64,000 bases of DNA from Rhizobium sp. BT04. GTDB taxonomy: Bacteria > Pseudomonadota > Alphaproteobacteria > Rhizobiales > Rhizobiaceae. The stretch is taken from contig NZ_CP125652.1 of NCBI RefSeq assembly GCF_030053135.1, positions 2,681,001-2,745,000 of the forward strand, written 5' to 3'. A program made the position numbers and the translations under genes. The stretch's first letter is position 1; each line of letters starts with the position of its first letter. The notes beneath the pieces are model-generated. The model saw nothing but the letters and a program-made list of their open reading frames with translations, searched no databases and had not been told where the DNA came from. This document shows, one piece after another, positions 1 through 10,716 of the stretch.

Positions 1-707
1 TGGCGGAAGAGCGCATTGCCGTCGAAGGACATCTTCGCGTCGAGAACGCGCAGATGTCCATCCTTCATGACGATCAGCGGATTGACCTCGAGCAGCGCCA
101 TGTCCTTCTCGTTGAAGGCCTTGTACAATGCCGGGAAGAGCGACTTGGCGTCTTCGGCGGCAGCACCCTCGAGCTGCAGAGCCTTGGAGATCGTGGCAAT
201 GTCGGCAGCCGTCACGCCGGCTTCCGGATCGATGGCGATCGTCTGGATCTTCTCGGGCGTGTCGTGGGCGACAGCTTCGATGTCCATGCCGCCTTCGGTG
301 GACACCACGAAAGCCACACGACCGACCGAGCGGTCGACCAGCAGCGAGCAATAGAGTTCGCGGGCAATGTCGGCACCGTCCTCGATGTAAAGGCGGTTGA
401 CCTGCTTGCCGGCTTCGCCGGTCTGCGCCGTCACCAGCGTATGACCCAGCATTTCCTTGGCATGGGAAACGACTTCGTCGATCGACTTGGCGAGCCGTAC
501 ACCGCCCTTGGCCTCCGGCGACAGTTCCTTGAACTTGCCCTTGCCGCGGCCGCCGGCATGGATCTGGCTCTTGACCACGTAAAGTGGGCCGGGAAGCGAC
601 TTGGCGGCAGCCTCGGCCTCTTCGACCTTGAGAATAGCCACACCCTCGGCAACCGGCGCGCCATAGCCCTTCAGCAGAGCCTTGGCTTGATATTCATGAA
701 TGTTCAT
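1..707 (-). CDS. sucC: Succinyl-CoA synthetase beta subunit (partial, 3' end outside window)
   Basis: ADP-forming succinate-CoA ligase beta chain, which makes GTP/ATP from succinyl-CoA in the TCA cycle together with SucD. The minus-strand reading starts [12 protein letters not shown], the usual SucC N terminus, and continues through the ATP-grasp region with the HAGGRGKGK nucleotide-binding stretch; about 235 of roughly 397 residues are present before the window edge. The ATG at 705-707 is preceded by a purine-rich AGGGATAG. It lies 36 nt downstream of mdh on the same strand, fitting the mdh-sucCDAB operon common in rhizobia. Confidence 0.95.
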   Translation of the reverse strand, partial: MNIHEYQAKALLKGYGAPVAEGVAILKVEEAEAAAKSLPGPLYVVKSQIHAGGRGKGKFKELSPEAKGGVRLAKSIDEVVSHAKEMLGHTLVTAQTGEAGKQVNRLYIEDGADIARELYCSLLVDRSVGRVAFVVSTEGGMDIEAVAHDTPEKIQTIAIDPEAGVTAADIATISKALQLEGAAAEDAKSLFPALYKAFNEKDMALLEVNPLIVMKDGHLRVLDAKMSFDGNALFR

Positions 708-743
708 GGGTCTATCCCTATTTCGATTAGTTCAGCCCATCGA

Positions 744-1826
<1,083 letters not shown>

Positions 1827-1849
1827 TCAATCGTTTAGATACAAAAATT

Positions 1850-1865
1850 CTTACGTAAACGTAAG
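1850..1865. promoter_or_regulatory. Palindrome upstream of mdh-suc, candidate operator
   Basis: Perfect inverted repeat CTTACGT-AA-ACGTAAG, in the 178-nt gap between mdh (start 1706) and the end of zapE (1885). It lies about 145 bp upstream of the mdh start codon. Its size and central symmetry are typical of LacI/GalR- or GntR-type operators. Which regulator binds is not visible from the sequence. Confidence 0.4.
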
Positions 1866-1884
1866 ATATTCTGTCACCGAGTTG

Positions 1885-3048
1885 TTACTCTGCGGCGCGT
1901 TTTTCATGGTGCAGCGCAAGATATTCGGCACTGCGCATCTCGAACAGGCGCGATGCCGTGCGGTCGAATTCGAAGCCCTCGGTGCCCCGGCGCTGCACCA
2001 GCAGTTCCTCCGGCATGGCGGCTGCGGAAATGTAGAGCCGCACGGCATGATCGTAGAACGTATCGACCAGAATGATGAGCCGTTTGATCTGGTTCCGCTT
2101 TTCCGGCCCGAGCAAGGGAATGTGATCGACGAAGACAATATCGAAACGCCGGGCGATGGCCAGGAAGTCGGCCGCCCCGAGCGGCTTGTCGCAAAGATCG
2201 GCGAAAGAGAACCGCGCCATGCGGTCGACGGCGAGCGGCACATGGATGTGGCGGCCCTTCATCGGAATATCCAGCGGCTGCGCCTTGCGCCCATGCAGCG
2301 CCTGCGTCCACGACGCATCCATCGCCATGTCGTTGTGCTCGCTGATCGGCACCAGATAGACCGGCTGGCTGTTCAGCTTCTCCATCCGGTAATCGGTCGG
2401 CGAATCCAGGGTGACGACATCGACATGCTGCTTGAGCAGGGCAACGAAGGGCAGGAAGAGGCCGCGATTGAGACCATCCGTGTAGAGATTGTCGGGTTCG
2501 ACGTTCGAAGTCGCGACCAGCACGCACCCGCGCGCGAAAAGCTCGGAGAACAGCCGCGACAGGATCATCGCATCGGCGATGTCGGTGACGGTGAATTCGT
2601 CGAAGCAAAGCAGTTCCGCTTCCTCGTAAAGCGCTGCGGCGACCGGCGGCATCGGATCGGCCTGCTTGGTTTCGCCGTTCTTGAGCTTCAGCCGGTGGGC
2701 GGCGATGCGGTTGTGCACATCCGCCATGAATTCGTGGAAATGCGCCCGGCGTTTCTTCCGGCACGGCGCCATCGAGAAGAACATGTCCATCAGCATGGTC
2801 TTGCCGCGGCCGACGCTACCATGGATGTAAAGCCCCTTGGTGCCGTCGGCGGATTTTTTCTTGGCGGCGAACAGCCAGCCCAGCGCACTCGATTTTGCCG
2901 CCGGCCGCCGCTGCTTCAGTCCGGCAAGCACCCGGTCGAGGCTCTTTGCCACGTCCATCTGGGCGGAATCGACCTGAAGCGCACCCGATGCGGTCAGCGC
3001 TTTAAGCTGTTCGCAGACGCTGAGCGCATAATCCGGCATTGGTTGCAT
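1885..3048 (-). CDS. zapE: Cell division protein ZapE / AFG1-like ATPase
   Basis: AFG1/ZapE family AAA-type ATPase of 387 residues. In Enterobacteria ZapE associates with FtsZ rings; mitochondrial AFG1 acts in respiratory complex quality control. The Walker A motif GSVGRGKT lies at about residues 77-84, Walker B LLCFDEF near 147-153, and sensor region VLVATSN follows. Length agrees with the family. It sits just upstream of mdh on the same strand with 178 nt between, a neighbourhood usual in Rhizobiales. Start MQPMPDYALS is taken at 3048; MPDYAL three codons later is possible. Confidence 0.92.
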   Translation of the reverse strand: MQPMPDYALSVCEQLKALTASGALQVDSAQMDVAKSLDRVLAGLKQRRPAAKSSALGWLFAAKKKSADGTKGLYIHGSVGRGKTMLMDMFFSMAPCRKKRRAHFHEFMADVHNRIAAHRLKLKNGETKQADPMPPVAAALYEEAELLCFDEFTVTDIADAMILSRLFSELFARGCVLVATSNVEPDNLYTDGLNRGLFLPFVALLKQHVDVVTLDSPTDYRMEKLNSQPVYLVPISEHNDMAMDASWTQALHGRKAQPLDIPMKGRHIHVPLAVDRMARFSFADLCDKPLGAADFLAIARRFDIVFVDHIPLLGPEKRNQIKRLIILVDTFYDHAVRLYISAAAMPEELLVQRRGTEGFEFDRTASRLFEMRSAEYLALHHEKRAAE

Positions 3049-3112
3049 GAGGGCATGTCCGCCTGTCAGTCAGCGGCGGAGACCCGCCGGATCGTTTACC
3101 GCGCCGGTTTCT

Positions 3113-3628
3113 TTACCGGCTGAGGCTGATCTGCTGGCCTGTGCTCGTCTGTCCGTCGAAGCGGTTGTCGGCCGTCTTGTAGACACTGCCGAGCTGGTTG
3201 CCCGAGCGATCCTTGAGCAGCACCTGCTTGCCGGAGACCTCCCAGGAACCCATCGCCGTCAGCTCGCCGACGCAGCCGCGGGTACCGCCGCGTGAACCGC
3301 TGCCGAGATTGGTCAGCGTCAGGAACATGTCGCAGCTGCCGTTGACACGCCAGCTTCCGACCATCGATTCCTTGGTGACGTCAAGCGCATTCGCCGCCAT
3401 TGCGCCGGTCTGAGCACCCGGCAGCGATGCCGGCGTCGCCGTCGGTGCCGCCGGAAACTGCGAATTGTTGACCGGCGGCAGCTGCCCGCCCTGCACCGAG
3501 GGCACCGGCTGCGCCGTCAACGGCGCCGGCCCGGCATTCGGGCTGGAGCTGTAATCATATGCCGTACGCTGACAACCGGCTAGCGCGAGAGCCACCACCA
3601 GACCTGTCATCGCATATCGCAACTGCAT
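3113..3628 (-). CDS. Outer-membrane lipoprotein, AprI/Inh-type protease inhibitor family
   Basis: Small lipoprotein of about 171 residues. The N terminus [19 protein letters not shown] is a lipoprotein signal with lipobox LAGC and the lipidated Cys at 19. A Pro/Ala/Gln-rich linker follows, then a domain of roughly 95 residues ([20 protein letters not shown]... to ...GQQISLSR) that fits the AprI/Inh metalloprotease-inhibitor beta-barrel family, also called Omp10-type in Rhizobiales. Three consecutive ATGs occur; the third is chosen because AGGAG lies 7 nt before it. The two Cys of the domain could form the family's disulfide. Inhibition of a protease is inferred from the family only. Confidence 0.75.
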   Translation of the reverse strand: MQLRYAMTGLVVALALAGCQRTAYDYSSSPNAGPAPLTAQPVPSVQGGQLPPVNNSQFPAAPTATPASLPGAQTGAMAANALDVTKESMVGSWRVNGSCDMFLTLTNLGSGSRGGTRGCVGELTAMGSWEVSGKQVLLKDRSGNQLGSVYKTADNRFDGQTSTGQQISLSR

Positions 3629-3936
3629 CATCATACTCCTGAATTCGGCTAGCGCCGCAGAGAAACGGGCGTGAGACAAGTCCGATTATCGTAATTCGCT
3701 TTGGTTAATCAAGTCGGGCTGCATAAATTGCCCGTGACAACAACTAACCGAAAAACGATACAGTTCAACTGTCCCGCTGCAAAACTTCCTGCACATAGAA
3801 TTTGTCAGCAAGGTGTTGCGCGCGTTGATCTCTCTGCGGATCACTGCCGAAATCCCGCAATGTCTCGGAATAATCATCGAACGAGCTCTCCAGAAAGGAT
3901 TGCGCCCGCGCTAAAGCCAGCCGCGGTCGGACTTAA
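3629..3936. other. Non-coding gap between sdhB and the lipoprotein gene
   Basis: About 300 bp that should contain the promoter of the minus-strand lipoprotein gene. Short ORFs here have no family features or ribosome sites. A small palindrome ACAGT-TCA-ACTGT lies near 3759. I see no RNA gene or repeat. Confidence 0.6.
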
Positions 3937-3962
3937 AGACGGCTTCGGGATCGAAGCCGTCT
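3937..3962 (-). terminator. Intrinsic terminator of the sdh operon
   Basis: Perfect 10-bp inverted repeat AGACGGCTTC / GAAGCCGTCT with a 6-nt loop, starting 26 nt past the sdhB stop. On the minus strand it is followed by CTTTAAGT, a short T-rich tract. Confidence 0.65.
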
Positions 3963-3987
3963 ATTCCGCCGTCGGCATGCATGCTGA

Positions 3988-4767
3988 TCAAACGCGGCGC
4001 TCGACCATCATCTTCTTGATTTCGGCGATCGCTTTGGCCGGATTGAGGCCCTTCGGGCAGGTCTGCGCGCAGTTCATGATCGTGTGGCAGCGATAGAGGC
4101 GGAACGGGTCCTCGAGATTGTCGAGACGCTCGCCGGTCGCCTCGTCTCTGGAATCGATCAGCCAGCGATAGGCCTGCAGCAGAACGGCCGGACCGAGATA
4201 GCGGTCGCCGTTCCACCAGTAGCTCGGACAGGAGGTCGAGCAGCAGGCGCAGAGGATACATTCATAGAGACCGTCGAGCTTCTGACGGTCCTCGTGGCTC
4301 TGCTTCCATTCCTTGGCCGGCGCCGGCGACACCGTCTTCAGCCACGGCTCGATCGAACGGTGCTGGGCATAGAAGTTGGTGAGGTCGGGCACCAGATCCT
4401 TGACGACGGGCAGGTGCGGCAGCGGATAGATCTTCACCGCACCCTTGATATCATCGAGGCCCTTGGTGCAGGCAAGCGTGTTGGTGCCGTCGATGTTCAT
4501 CGCGCAGGAGCCGCAGATGCCCTCGCGACAGGAGCGCCGCAGCGTCAGCGTCGGGTCGATCTTGTTCTTGATGTAGAGCAGGCCGTCGAGCACCATCGGC
4601 CCGCAATCGTCGACATCGATGTAGAAGGTGTCGATCGACGGGTTCTGCCCGTCATCCGGGCTCCAGCGGTAGACGCGGAACTCGCGGGTGTTCGTCGCAC
4701 CCGCCGGCTTCGGCCAGACCTTGCCTTCGCGCATCTGAGAATTCTTGGGGAGAGCGAGTTCAACCAT
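3988..4767 (-). CDS. sdhB: Succinate dehydrogenase iron-sulfur subunit
   Basis: Electron-transfer subunit of respiratory complex II, on the cytoplasmic face of the inner membrane. The 259-residue protein has the plant-type ferredoxin cysteines CREGICGSC at 80-88 with the fourth Cys at 100 for the [2Fe-2S] cluster, and the C-terminal [12 protein letters not shown] and [14 protein letters not shown] motifs for the [4Fe-4S] and [3Fe-4S] clusters. Length is normal. Last gene of sdhCDAB, 18 nt after sdhA, with a terminator just beyond. Confidence 0.98.
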   Translation of the reverse strand: MVELALPKNSQMREGKVWPKPAGATNTREFRVYRWSPDDGQNPSIDTFYIDVDDCGPMVLDGLLYIKNKIDPTLTLRRSCREGICGSCAMNIDGTNTLACTKGLDDIKGAVKIYPLPHLPVVKDLVPDLTNFYAQHRSIEPWLKTVSPAPAKEWKQSHEDRQKLDGLYECILCACCSTSCPSYWWNGDRYLGPAVLLQAYRWLIDSRDEATGERLDNLEDPFRLYRCHTIMNCAQTCPKGLNPAKAIAEIKKMMVERRV

Positions 4768-4785
4768 ACCAGGTTCCTCTTGAGA

Positions 4786-6627
4786 TCAGTACACGCGAGC
4801 CTTCGGCTCGATCTTATGCGGATCGATGCCTTCGGCGATGAGCTCGGTGTGAACCGGCCGGTAGTCGAGTTTCACGTCGCCCGCCTCGTTCACCCAGGCA
4901 AGCGTGTGCTTGCGCCAGTTGACGTCGTCGCGGCCGGCAAATGCACCCTCGTTATAATCCTCGCGCGCATGCGAACCGCGGCTCTCCTTGCGGGCCTCGG
5001 CGCCGTAGATCGTCGTGATGGCGTTGGCCATCAGGTTCTGCAATTCGAGCGTTTCCACGAGGTCGGAATTCCAGACCATCGAACGGTCGGTGACCTTGAT
5101 GTCCTGCATCTCGCCCCAGATCGCCGAAATGCGCCGGCAGCCGGATTCCAGCGATTCCTGCGTGCGGAAGACGGCGGCGTCTTCCTGCATGGCCCGCTGC
5201 ATCTTTTCGCGCAGATCAGCCGTCGGCGTGCCGCCGCTGGCGTGACGCAGACCGTCGAAGCGGTCCATGATCCTGTCGCAGGCTGCGACGTTAAGATGCG
5301 GGATCGGCGCTGCGCGGTCGATCACCTCGCCGGCGCGGATCGCCGCGGCGCGGCCGAAGACCACGAGGTCGATCAGCGAGTTGGAACCGAGGCGGTTGGC
5401 GCCGTGCACCGAGGCGCAGCCGGCTTCACCCACGGCCATCAGGCCGGGGATGATCCGTTCCGGATTGGCGCTGTCGGCGTTCAGCACTTCGCCCCAATAA
5501 TTCGTGGGAATGCCGCCCATATTGTAGTGAACGGTCGGCAGAACCGGGATCGGCTCGCGCGTGACGTCGACGCCCGCGAAAATCTTGGCGCTCTCGGAAA
5601 TGCCCGGCAGCCGCTCATGCAGAACCGCTGGATCGAGATGATCGAGATGCAGGAAGATGTGGTCCTTGTTCTTGCCGACGCCGCGGCCCTCGCGGATCTC
5701 CAGCGTCATGCAGCGCGAAACGACGTCGCGCGAGGCCAGGTCCTTGGCCGAAGGTGCGTAGCGCTCCATGAAGCGTTCGCCCTCGGAGTTGACGAGGTAA
5801 CCGCCTTCGCCGCGCGCGCCTTCGGTGATCAGACAGCCCGAACCGTAGATGCCGGTCGGGTGGAACTGGACGAATTCCATGTCCTGCAGCGGCAGGCCGG
5901 CACGCGCCACCATGCCGCCGCCGTCGCCGGTGCAGGTATGGGCAGAGGTTGCCGAGAAATAGGCGCGGCCGTAGCCGCCGGTCGCCAGCACCACCATCTT
6001 GGCGGCGAAGCGATGGATCGTGCCGTCATCCAGACACCAGGCGACGACGCCGGTGCAGCGGCTGCCGTCTTCCGACATGATCAGGTCGAGCGCGAAATAC
6101 TCGATGAAGAATTCGGCATTGTTGCGCAGCGACTGGCCGTAGAGCGTATGCAAAATGGCGTGGCCGGTACGGTCAGCGACGGCGCAGGTGCGCTGTACCG
6201 GCGGGCCTTCGCCGTAATTCTGCATGTGGCCGCCGAACGGGCGCTGATAGATCTTGCCTTCCTCGTTGCGCGAGAACGGCACGCCGTAGTGTTCCAGCTC
6301 ATAGACCGCCTTCGGCGCTTCCATGGTGAGATACTGCATGGCGTCGACGTCGCCGAGCCAGTCGGAACCCTTGACGGTGTCGTAAAGGTGCCACTGCCAG
6401 CTGTCCGGCGTCATGTTGCGCAGCGAGGCGGCGATGCCGCCCTGGGCCGCGACCGTGTGCGAGCGGGTCGGGAACACCTTGGTGATGCAGGCGGTGCGGA
6501 AACCCTGCTCGGCCATCCCGAGCGTGGCGCGCAGGCCGGCGCCGCCGGCGCCGACGACGATCACGTCGTAGGAGTGATCGATATACTTGTAGGCCTTGCC
6601 GTTCTGGGCGGGTGAAGTCGGTGCCAT
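4786..6627 (-). CDS. sdhA: Succinate dehydrogenase flavoprotein subunit
   Basis: Catalytic FAD subunit of complex II (succinate to fumarate). The 613-residue protein shows the dinucleotide-binding motif VVGAGGAG near residues 25-31, the [10 protein letters not shown] motif with His57 expected to carry covalent FAD, the [21 protein letters not shown] active-site region and [18 protein letters not shown] near the C-terminal third. Length matches alphaproteobacterial SdhA. It follows sdhD by 7 nt and precedes sdhB by 18 nt. Confidence 0.98.
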   Translation of the reverse strand: MAPTSPAQNGKAYKYIDHSYDVIVVGAGGAGLRATLGMAEQGFRTACITKVFPTRSHTVAAQGGIAASLRNMTPDSWQWHLYDTVKGSDWLGDVDAMQYLTMEAPKAVYELEHYGVPFSRNEEGKIYQRPFGGHMQNYGEGPPVQRTCAVADRTGHAILHTLYGQSLRNNAEFFIEYFALDLIMSEDGSRCTGVVAWCLDDGTIHRFAAKMVVLATGGYGRAYFSATSAHTCTGDGGGMVARAGLPLQDMEFVQFHPTGIYGSGCLITEGARGEGGYLVNSEGERFMERYAPSAKDLASRDVVSRCMTLEIREGRGVGKNKDHIFLHLDHLDPAVLHERLPGISESAKIFAGVDVTREPIPVLPTVHYNMGGIPTNYWGEVLNADSANPERIIPGLMAVGEAGCASVHGANRLGSNSLIDLVVFGRAAAIRAGEVIDRAAPIPHLNVAACDRIMDRFDGLRHASGGTPTADLREKMQRAMQEDAAVFRTQESLESGCRRISAIWGEMQDIKVTDRSMVWNSDLVETLELQNLMANAITTIYGAEARKESRGSHAREDYNEGAFAGRDDVNWRKHTLAWVNEAGDVKLDYRPVHTELIAEGIDPHKIEPKARVY

Positions 6628-6634
6628 ATCGAGC

Positions 6635-7015
6635 TTATCCTACGAATGCAATTTTCAGAATGGCGAAGAGACAGAGGCCGGCGATCAGGATCGCAAAGAA
6701 GGTGTTCAGCATCAGAAGCGCGATCTTGCCGAACTCGCCATGCACGTAATCCTCGATGATGACCTGCATGCCGAGCTTCATGTGGATGACGCCGGAGATC
6801 ACCATCAGCCCCATGACGACGGCGACGAAGGGGTTCGACAGGGCGCGAACCACATCCGCATAGGGCGCGCCGGCATAGGCGAGCATGAAGAAGAGGAAGA
6901 AGAGGATGAGCGGAACATTGGCGACAGCCGTCAGCCGCTGACGCCAGAAATGGTCCGTGCCGTCCTTGGCGGAGCCGAGCCCGCGAACCTTGCCGAGGGG
7001 GGTGCGCATATCCAT
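6635..7015 (-). CDS. sdhD: Succinate dehydrogenase membrane anchor subunit
   Basis: Hydrophobic anchor of 126 residues with three predicted membrane segments (about residues 33-52, 58-82 and 98-122). It contains the [23 protein letters not shown] stretch typical of SdhD, where the His helps bind haem b and the Asp-Tyr pair lines the quinone site. It starts 10 nt after sdhC and ends 7 nt before sdhA, so it is translationally embedded in the operon. Confidence 0.95.
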   Translation of the reverse strand: MDMRTPLGKVRGLGSAKDGTDHFWRQRLTAVANVPLILFFLFFMLAYAGAPYADVVRALSNPFVAVVMGLMVISGVIHMKLGMQVIIEDYVHGEFGKIALLMLNTFFAILIAGLCLFAILKIAFVG

Positions 7016-7025
7016 GAGAGGACCT

Positions 7026-7421
7026 TCAGAAGCGAATGAGGAAGCCGATCACCCAGACCAGCACGGTCAGACAGAGCGACCCGATGACATTGGCGATGGC
7101 GAGCTTGGTCGAGAATTCCTTCTCGAAGCCGTAGCCGAGATCCCACATGAAATGGCGGAAACCACCGAGCATGTGGTGCAGCAGCGCCCAGGTATAACCA
7201 AGCAGCACGAGCTTGCCGAGAAGGCTGCCGAGCACCCAGTTCGCCCAGTCATAGGAGCCCTGGCCGCTGGCCGCCGCGATCAGCCACCAGGCGACCAGCA
7301 GCGTGCCGACATAAAGCGCCCCACCGGTAATCCGGTGGACGATGGACATGACCATGGTGGGAATAGGTTTGTAAATTTGCAAATGCGGCGACAGGGGCCG
7401 GTTATTTGTCACGTTCGCCAT
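7026..7421 (-). CDS. sdhC: Succinate dehydrogenase cytochrome b556 subunit
   Basis: Haem-binding anchor subunit of complex II, 131 residues. The N terminus has [12 protein letters not shown] and SIVHRITGG, conserved SdhC signatures near the quinone site, and [13 protein letters not shown] carries the probable haem-ligand histidine; three membrane helices are evident. The start at ATG 7419-7421 is chosen because GAGG lies 5 nt upstream; a 15-residue longer reading has no support. First gene of sdhCDAB. Confidence 0.96.
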   Translation of the reverse strand: MANVTNNRPLSPHLQIYKPIPTMVMSIVHRITGGALYVGTLLVAWWLIAAASGQGSYDWANWVLGSLLGKLVLLGYTWALLHHMLGGFRHFMWDLGYGFEKEFSTKLAIANVIGSLCLTVLVWVIGFLIRF

Positions 7422-7859
7422 CAGAACCTCGCGGCGGCTTCTCTGCGCTCCCGGATTTCGGAGCATGCTCAGTCAACCACACGAATGACAAAATCCTCTG
7501 TGTGCGTTGCATCAATTGCGACGTTTAATCACCGGAAACGCCGACGACAAGCACAATCGCTGTCTGCTTCTAATTTAATCGATTCGGGTTGCCGGGAAGT
7601 TTGCCGGCATGAGCAACTCCAGGAAAATGCGAAGCGGTTTTCCCAGACCAGGTGCGACGCCATTTTGCCGGCACTTGGCTAAAAACAAACGATTAGAAGA
7701 TTCTGCGCCTTCACAAGAAACTGAACCCCCCTTCATAAAACTGACCTTTTACGCTCAATATTTATCTCGTTCTTTCCCGGCACATGGACAAGCTCCGGCT
7801 TTTGGCGCAATCTGGCGTTAACGATTTGTTTACGACTGGATTTTCGGAGGCCGGCGCCC
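7422..7859. promoter_or_regulatory. Divergent control region between sdhC and a secreted-protein gene
   Basis: 438 bp that must hold the sdh promoter (minus) and the promoter of the gene at 7860 (plus). It contains a degenerate copy of the GAGCAATTCC-type repeat (7611-7690) and, at 7818-7833, TTAA-N7-TTTAC, one base off the CtrA consensus and 27 bp before the 7860 start. No convincing gene; a 70-codon ORF at 7609-7821 is built mostly from the repeat. Confidence 0.5.
7611..7690. repeat. Degenerate copy of the rhizobial palindromic intergenic repeat
   Basis: GAGCAACTCCAGGAAAATGC followed by GAAGCGGTTTTCC and, about 35 bp on, TAAAAACAAA aligns with the better-preserved elements at 56576-56680 and 57080-57184 (GAGCAATTCCAGG..., GCAGCGGTTTT..., AAAACAAA). 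The closing palindrome arm is decayed here. Confidence 0.45.
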
Positions 7860-8339
7860 ATGTTTCGCAGTCTGTCCGTCGTCACCCTGATTGCCCTGTC
7901 CGCGCTTGTCGCACTTCCGGCCGCCGCCGGCGAGCGCCGCCATGATCGCTTTCCCGGCCATCGCCACACCTTCCACAACGGATTGCTGCTCGGCGAACGC
8001 GCAAGCTGGCGAGATCGCGGCATCCGTGTCGACCACGCTTTCGGCCACCGATCCGGTAGGGGGATGCCGATGCTGACACGGTTTTCCTCGCCGGCGACAC
8101 ATCGCTTGGGCCGCGGCAATCTCATCATCGTCACAGGCGCGGCGCCGACTGGCGACGACGGCACCTATGCCGGCTCTTCCTATGCCTATCAGGTCGATGG
8201 CGGAACTTATGTCGGCGGCTACGGCTACTACGCGGCGGCACAGCCCGAGCCGCAGGCCCCGAAGGCGAAGGTCATCGATGTCGCCGTCCAGGACGATCCT
8301 TGCGCCTACGAGGCCAATGTCTGCGTCATCCGGCCTTAG
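7860..8339 (+). CDS. Secreted protein of unknown function
   Basis: 159 residues beginning MFRSLSVVTLIALSALVALP, a clear Sec signal peptide with likely cleavage after AAA-GE near residue 23. The mature part is His/Arg-rich near the front (RRHDRFPGHRHTFH), has a Gly/Tyr-rich middle (VDGGTYVGGYGYYAAA), and ends with two cysteines (DPCAYEANVCVIRP) that could form a disulfide. No catalytic motif is recognised. The start is preceded by GGAGG about 8 nt upstream. It stands alone between the divergent sdh operon and the convergent methyltransferase gene. Confidence 0.75.
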   Translation: MFRSLSVVTLIALSALVALPAAAGERRHDRFPGHRHTFHNGLLLGERASWRDRGIRVDHAFGHRSGRGMPMLTRFSSPATHRLGRGNLIIVTGAAPTGDDGTYAGSSYAYQVDGGTYVGGYGYYAAAQPEPQAPKAKVIDVAVQDDPCAYEANVCVIRP

Positions 8340-8345
8340 AGTATT

Positions 8346-8999
8346 TTAGGAACCGGAGCCGAACCGCCACACCGTCGTCTTCTTGATTTCGCTATCCTCC
8401 AGCGCCCGCGTCACCGGCACCTCATAGGCTGCGCAGAATTTCAGCCGATCTTTCGGCAGATAGCTGCGGCCGGGATCACCGACCAGCACCGGCTTGCCCT
8501 CGGTCGCCAGCCTGGCGAACCAGGGAACGAGCGCATCGGCGAACGCGCGGTCGTAAAACACGTCGCCGGCAAGCACGATATCCGCATCGATCGCCTGCCC
8601 GATCAGATCGGCGCCGGTAAATCCGAGAGGAACGCCATTCGCCTCGGCATTCAGCCGGACCGCGGCTCCCGCCCAGGGATCGATATCACAGGCCGTGACC
8701 TCCCGGGCGCCGGCCATGACAGCCGCAATGCCGACGAGGCCGGAGCCGCTGGCGAAATCGAGCACGCGTTTGCCGCGCACCGTTTCCGGGTGATCGAGGA
8801 TGTAGCGCGCCAGCCCCTGCCCGCCCGCCCAGGCGAAAGCCCAGAAGGGCGGCGGCAGGCCGATCGCCTCCAGCTCCTCCTCCGTCTTCAGCCACAGCTC
8901 ATGCGCCTCGCTTGCCAGATGGAGCGAAATCTCCGGCACGTGCGGCGGCGCCATCACGCTGGTATTGGCGCGGATGAAGGCTTGCGGATCGGTTTTCAA
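8346..8999 (-). CDS. Class I SAM methyltransferase, ETFB-lysine/Nnt1-like
   Basis: 217-residue methyltransferase. Motif I VLDFASGSGLVGIAA, acidic motif II VTACDIDP, and DIVLAGDVFYD are the signature of the family that includes ETF-beta lysine methyltransferase and is often annotated as nicotinamide N-methyltransferase-like or PrmA-like. I propose the TTG at 8997-8999 (reading LKTDPQAFIRAN), which overlaps the stop of the EVE gene as TTGA; ATG at 8952-8954 (MAPPHVPEIS) is the alternative and loses little. Last gene of a minus-strand run with EVE, YciI and gpsA. The substrate is not readable from the sequence. Confidence 0.8.
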   Translation of the reverse strand: MKTDPQAFIRANTSVMAPPHVPEISLHLASEAHELWLKTEEELEAIGLPPPFWAFAWAGGQGLARYILDHPETVRGKRVLDFASGSGLVGIAAVMAGAREVTACDIDPWAGAAVRLNAEANGVPLGFTGADLIGQAIDADIVLAGDVFYDRAFADALVPWFARLATEGKPVLVGDPGRSYLPKDRLKFCAAYEVPVTRALEDSEIKKTTVWRFGSGS

Positions 9000-9427
9000 C
9001 GCGGCGGATTGTCCAGCCCGCCCATGCGGCAGACTTCGAGATATTCCTCCTCGGTCACCGGCTGCACCGACAGCCGCATCGAGGTGACGAGCGCCATCTT
9101 GGCAAGCTTCTCGCTCGCCTTGACATCCTTCAGCGTCACCGGTCTCGGCATGTCCATGACGGCGCGGATATCGACGCAATCCCACTTCGGATCATCCTTG
9201 GCGGTGGAATCGGGATGCGACAGCGCCGCGACTTCGACGATGCCGACGACCTCCAGCCCGTCATTGGAATGATAGAAGAAGCCTTTGTCGCCGATCTGCA
9301 TTGCCCGCATGTTGTTGCGCGCCAGATAGTTGCGGACACCGGTCCATTCCGTGCCCTTTTCGCCGGCGGCCTTCTGCTGCTCCCAGGACCAGGAGGCGGG
9401 CTCGGATTTATAAAGCCAGTGCGCCAT
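8996..9427 (-). CDS. EVE domain protein
   Basis: 143-residue single EVE (PUA-like) domain protein; MAHWLYKSEPASWSW, TEWTGVRNYLARNNMRAM and GFFYHSNDG are the family's conserved blocks. EVE domains bind modified bases in RNA or DNA, and human THYN1 is the eukaryotic relative. The ATG at 9425-9427 is preferred over a GTG two codons earlier because GGAGG sits 7 nt before it. It follows the YciI gene by 2 nt and overlaps the methyltransferase start, so the genes are translationally linked. Confidence 0.88.
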   Translation of the reverse strand: MAHWLYKSEPASWSWEQQKAAGEKGTEWTGVRNYLARNNMRAMQIGDKGFFYHSNDGLEVVGIVEVAALSHPDSTAKDDPKWDCVDIRAVMDMPRPVTLKDVKASEKLAKMALVTSMRLSVQPVTEEEYLEVCRMGGLDNPPR

Positions 9428-9429
9428 GC

Positions 9430-9723
9430 TCACGCCTCCGGCTTGTTGAAGACCCAGTTGTAGGCCTTGACCTCGACGCTTTCGAACAGCCCGGCCTTGG
9501 CGTAAGGGTCGGCATCGGCAAGCGCACGCGCCGCCTCCTTCGATTCCGCTTCGACGATGATCAGGCTGCCGCAGGCCTTGCCCTCGTCATCCAGAAACGG
9601 GCCGGCGATCTTCAACGTGCCCTCGGCATTCAGCCCGTTCAGATAGTCAATATGTGTCGGACGCGTCTCCATGCGCACGTTCAGATGTCCCGGCTTGTCC
9701 TTGCAGAGAAGGGCGAAAAGCAT
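9430..9723 (-). CDS. YciI family protein
   Basis: 97 residues of the YciI-like ferredoxin-fold family: MLFALLCKDKPGH, RPTHIDYLN with the conserved His, GPFLDDEGKACGSLIIVEAES, and ADADPYAKAGLFESVEVKAYNWVF. Most members are uncharacterised; a His-Asp pair suggests enzymatic capacity. It follows gpsA by 9 nt and precedes the EVE gene by 2 nt, forming a compact run that recurs in Rhizobiales. Confidence 0.9.
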   Translation of the reverse strand: MLFALLCKDKPGHLNVRMETRPTHIDYLNGLNAEGTLKIAGPFLDDEGKACGSLIIVEAESKEAARALADADPYAKAGLFESVEVKAYNWVFNKPEA

Positions 9724-9732
9724 GTCTGTCTC

Positions 9733-10716
9733 CTATTCGGTGGTGATCGGGCGCGTCATCAGCTGCTCGATCGCCTCTGATATATCGAGCCTGCCGTCGA
9801 TGATCGCGGAAACGGCATCGGTGATTGGCATGCTGACCTTCAATTCCGCCGCAAGCCGCGCGGCGATGGAAGCGGCAAACGCGCCTTCCACCAGTGCGCC
9901 CTGCAGCGGATCGGTCTTGTCACCGCGCCCGAGCGCGATGCCGAAGCGCAGGTTTCGCGATTGATGGCTCGTCGCCGTCAGCACCAGATCGCCGAGACCG
10001 GAAAGCCCGCGCACCGTATCCGCCTGGCCGCCCTTGGCGACGACGAAACGCGACATTTCCGCAAGCCCGCGCGCAATCAGCGCCGCACGCGCGGAATCGC
10101 CGATGCCGCGGCCTTCGACGATACCGCAGGCGATCGCCAGCACATTCTTGAGCGCGCCGCCGAGCTGCACGCCGATCCGGTCGTTGGAAGCATAGAGCCG
10201 GAAGGTCCGGCCCGATATCGCCTGAGCGAGCCGCTCCGCGGTCTCGATGTCATCAGCCGCGATCGCCATCGCCGTCGGCAGGCCTTTGGCGATATCGGCG
10301 GCAAAACCCGGGCCCGAGAGCACGGCGACGGAATGGTCCGGCAGTTCCCGTTCCAACATGTCGGTCAGAAGATTGCCCGTCGCCCGCTCGATGCCCTTGG
10401 CGCAGGTGACGACCACAGCATCCTTGGCAAGATAGGGGCCATATTGCCGCGCCGCATCGGCCTGCGCCTGCGACGGCATCGCAAAAAGCACGATGGAGGC
10501 GCCGGTGATCGCATCCGCCTCGGCGGAAAATTCCAGCGTATCGGGCAGAGAAATGCCGGGCAGCACAGCATCATGCAGCCGTTCGCTCTTCAGATCTTCC
10601 ATCAGTGCCGGATTACGCCCGACGAGCGTCACGGCGCTGCGGCCGGCAAGGGCGATGACGGCGGCGAGCGCCGTGCCGAAAGCCCCCGATCCGACAACGG
10701 CGATGTTTTCGCTCAT
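9733..10716 (-). CDS. gpsA: Glycerol-3-phosphate dehydrogenase [NAD(P)+]
   Basis: Reduces dihydroxyacetone phosphate to sn-glycerol 3-phosphate for phospholipid synthesis. The 327-residue protein has the N-terminal Rossmann motif [32 protein letters not shown], and the C-terminal catalytic region [19 protein letters not shown] with the active-site lysine, followed by [18 protein letters not shown]. Start ATG overlaps the tsaD stop by 4 nt (ATGA), as is usual for the tsaD-gpsA pair in this group. Confidence 0.97.
   Translation of the reverse strand: MSENIAVVGSGAFGTALAAVIALAGRSAVTLVGRNPALMEDLKSERLHDAVLPGISLPDTLEFSAEADAITGASIVLFAMPSQAQADAARQYGPYLAKDAVVVTCAKGIERATGNLLTDMLERELPDHSVAVLSGPGFAADIAKGLPTAMAIAADDIETAERLAQAISGRTFRLYASNDRIGVQLGGALKNVLAIACGIVEGRGIGDSARAALIARGLAEMSRFVVAKGGQADTVRGLSGLGDLVLTATSHQSRNLRFGIALGRGDKTDPLQGALVEGAFAASIAARLAAELKVSMPITDAVSAIIDGRLDISEAIEQLMTRPITTE

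Noticed and set aside
4084..6615. 843-codon plus-strand open frame opposite sdhA/sdhB
   Set aside because: Mirrors sdhBA exactly in phase; Arg/Ala/Val/Asp-rich low-information product typical of antisense frames in high-GC genomes.
7609..7821. 70-codon small protein before 7860
   Set aside because: Its first half is a degenerate intergenic repeat.
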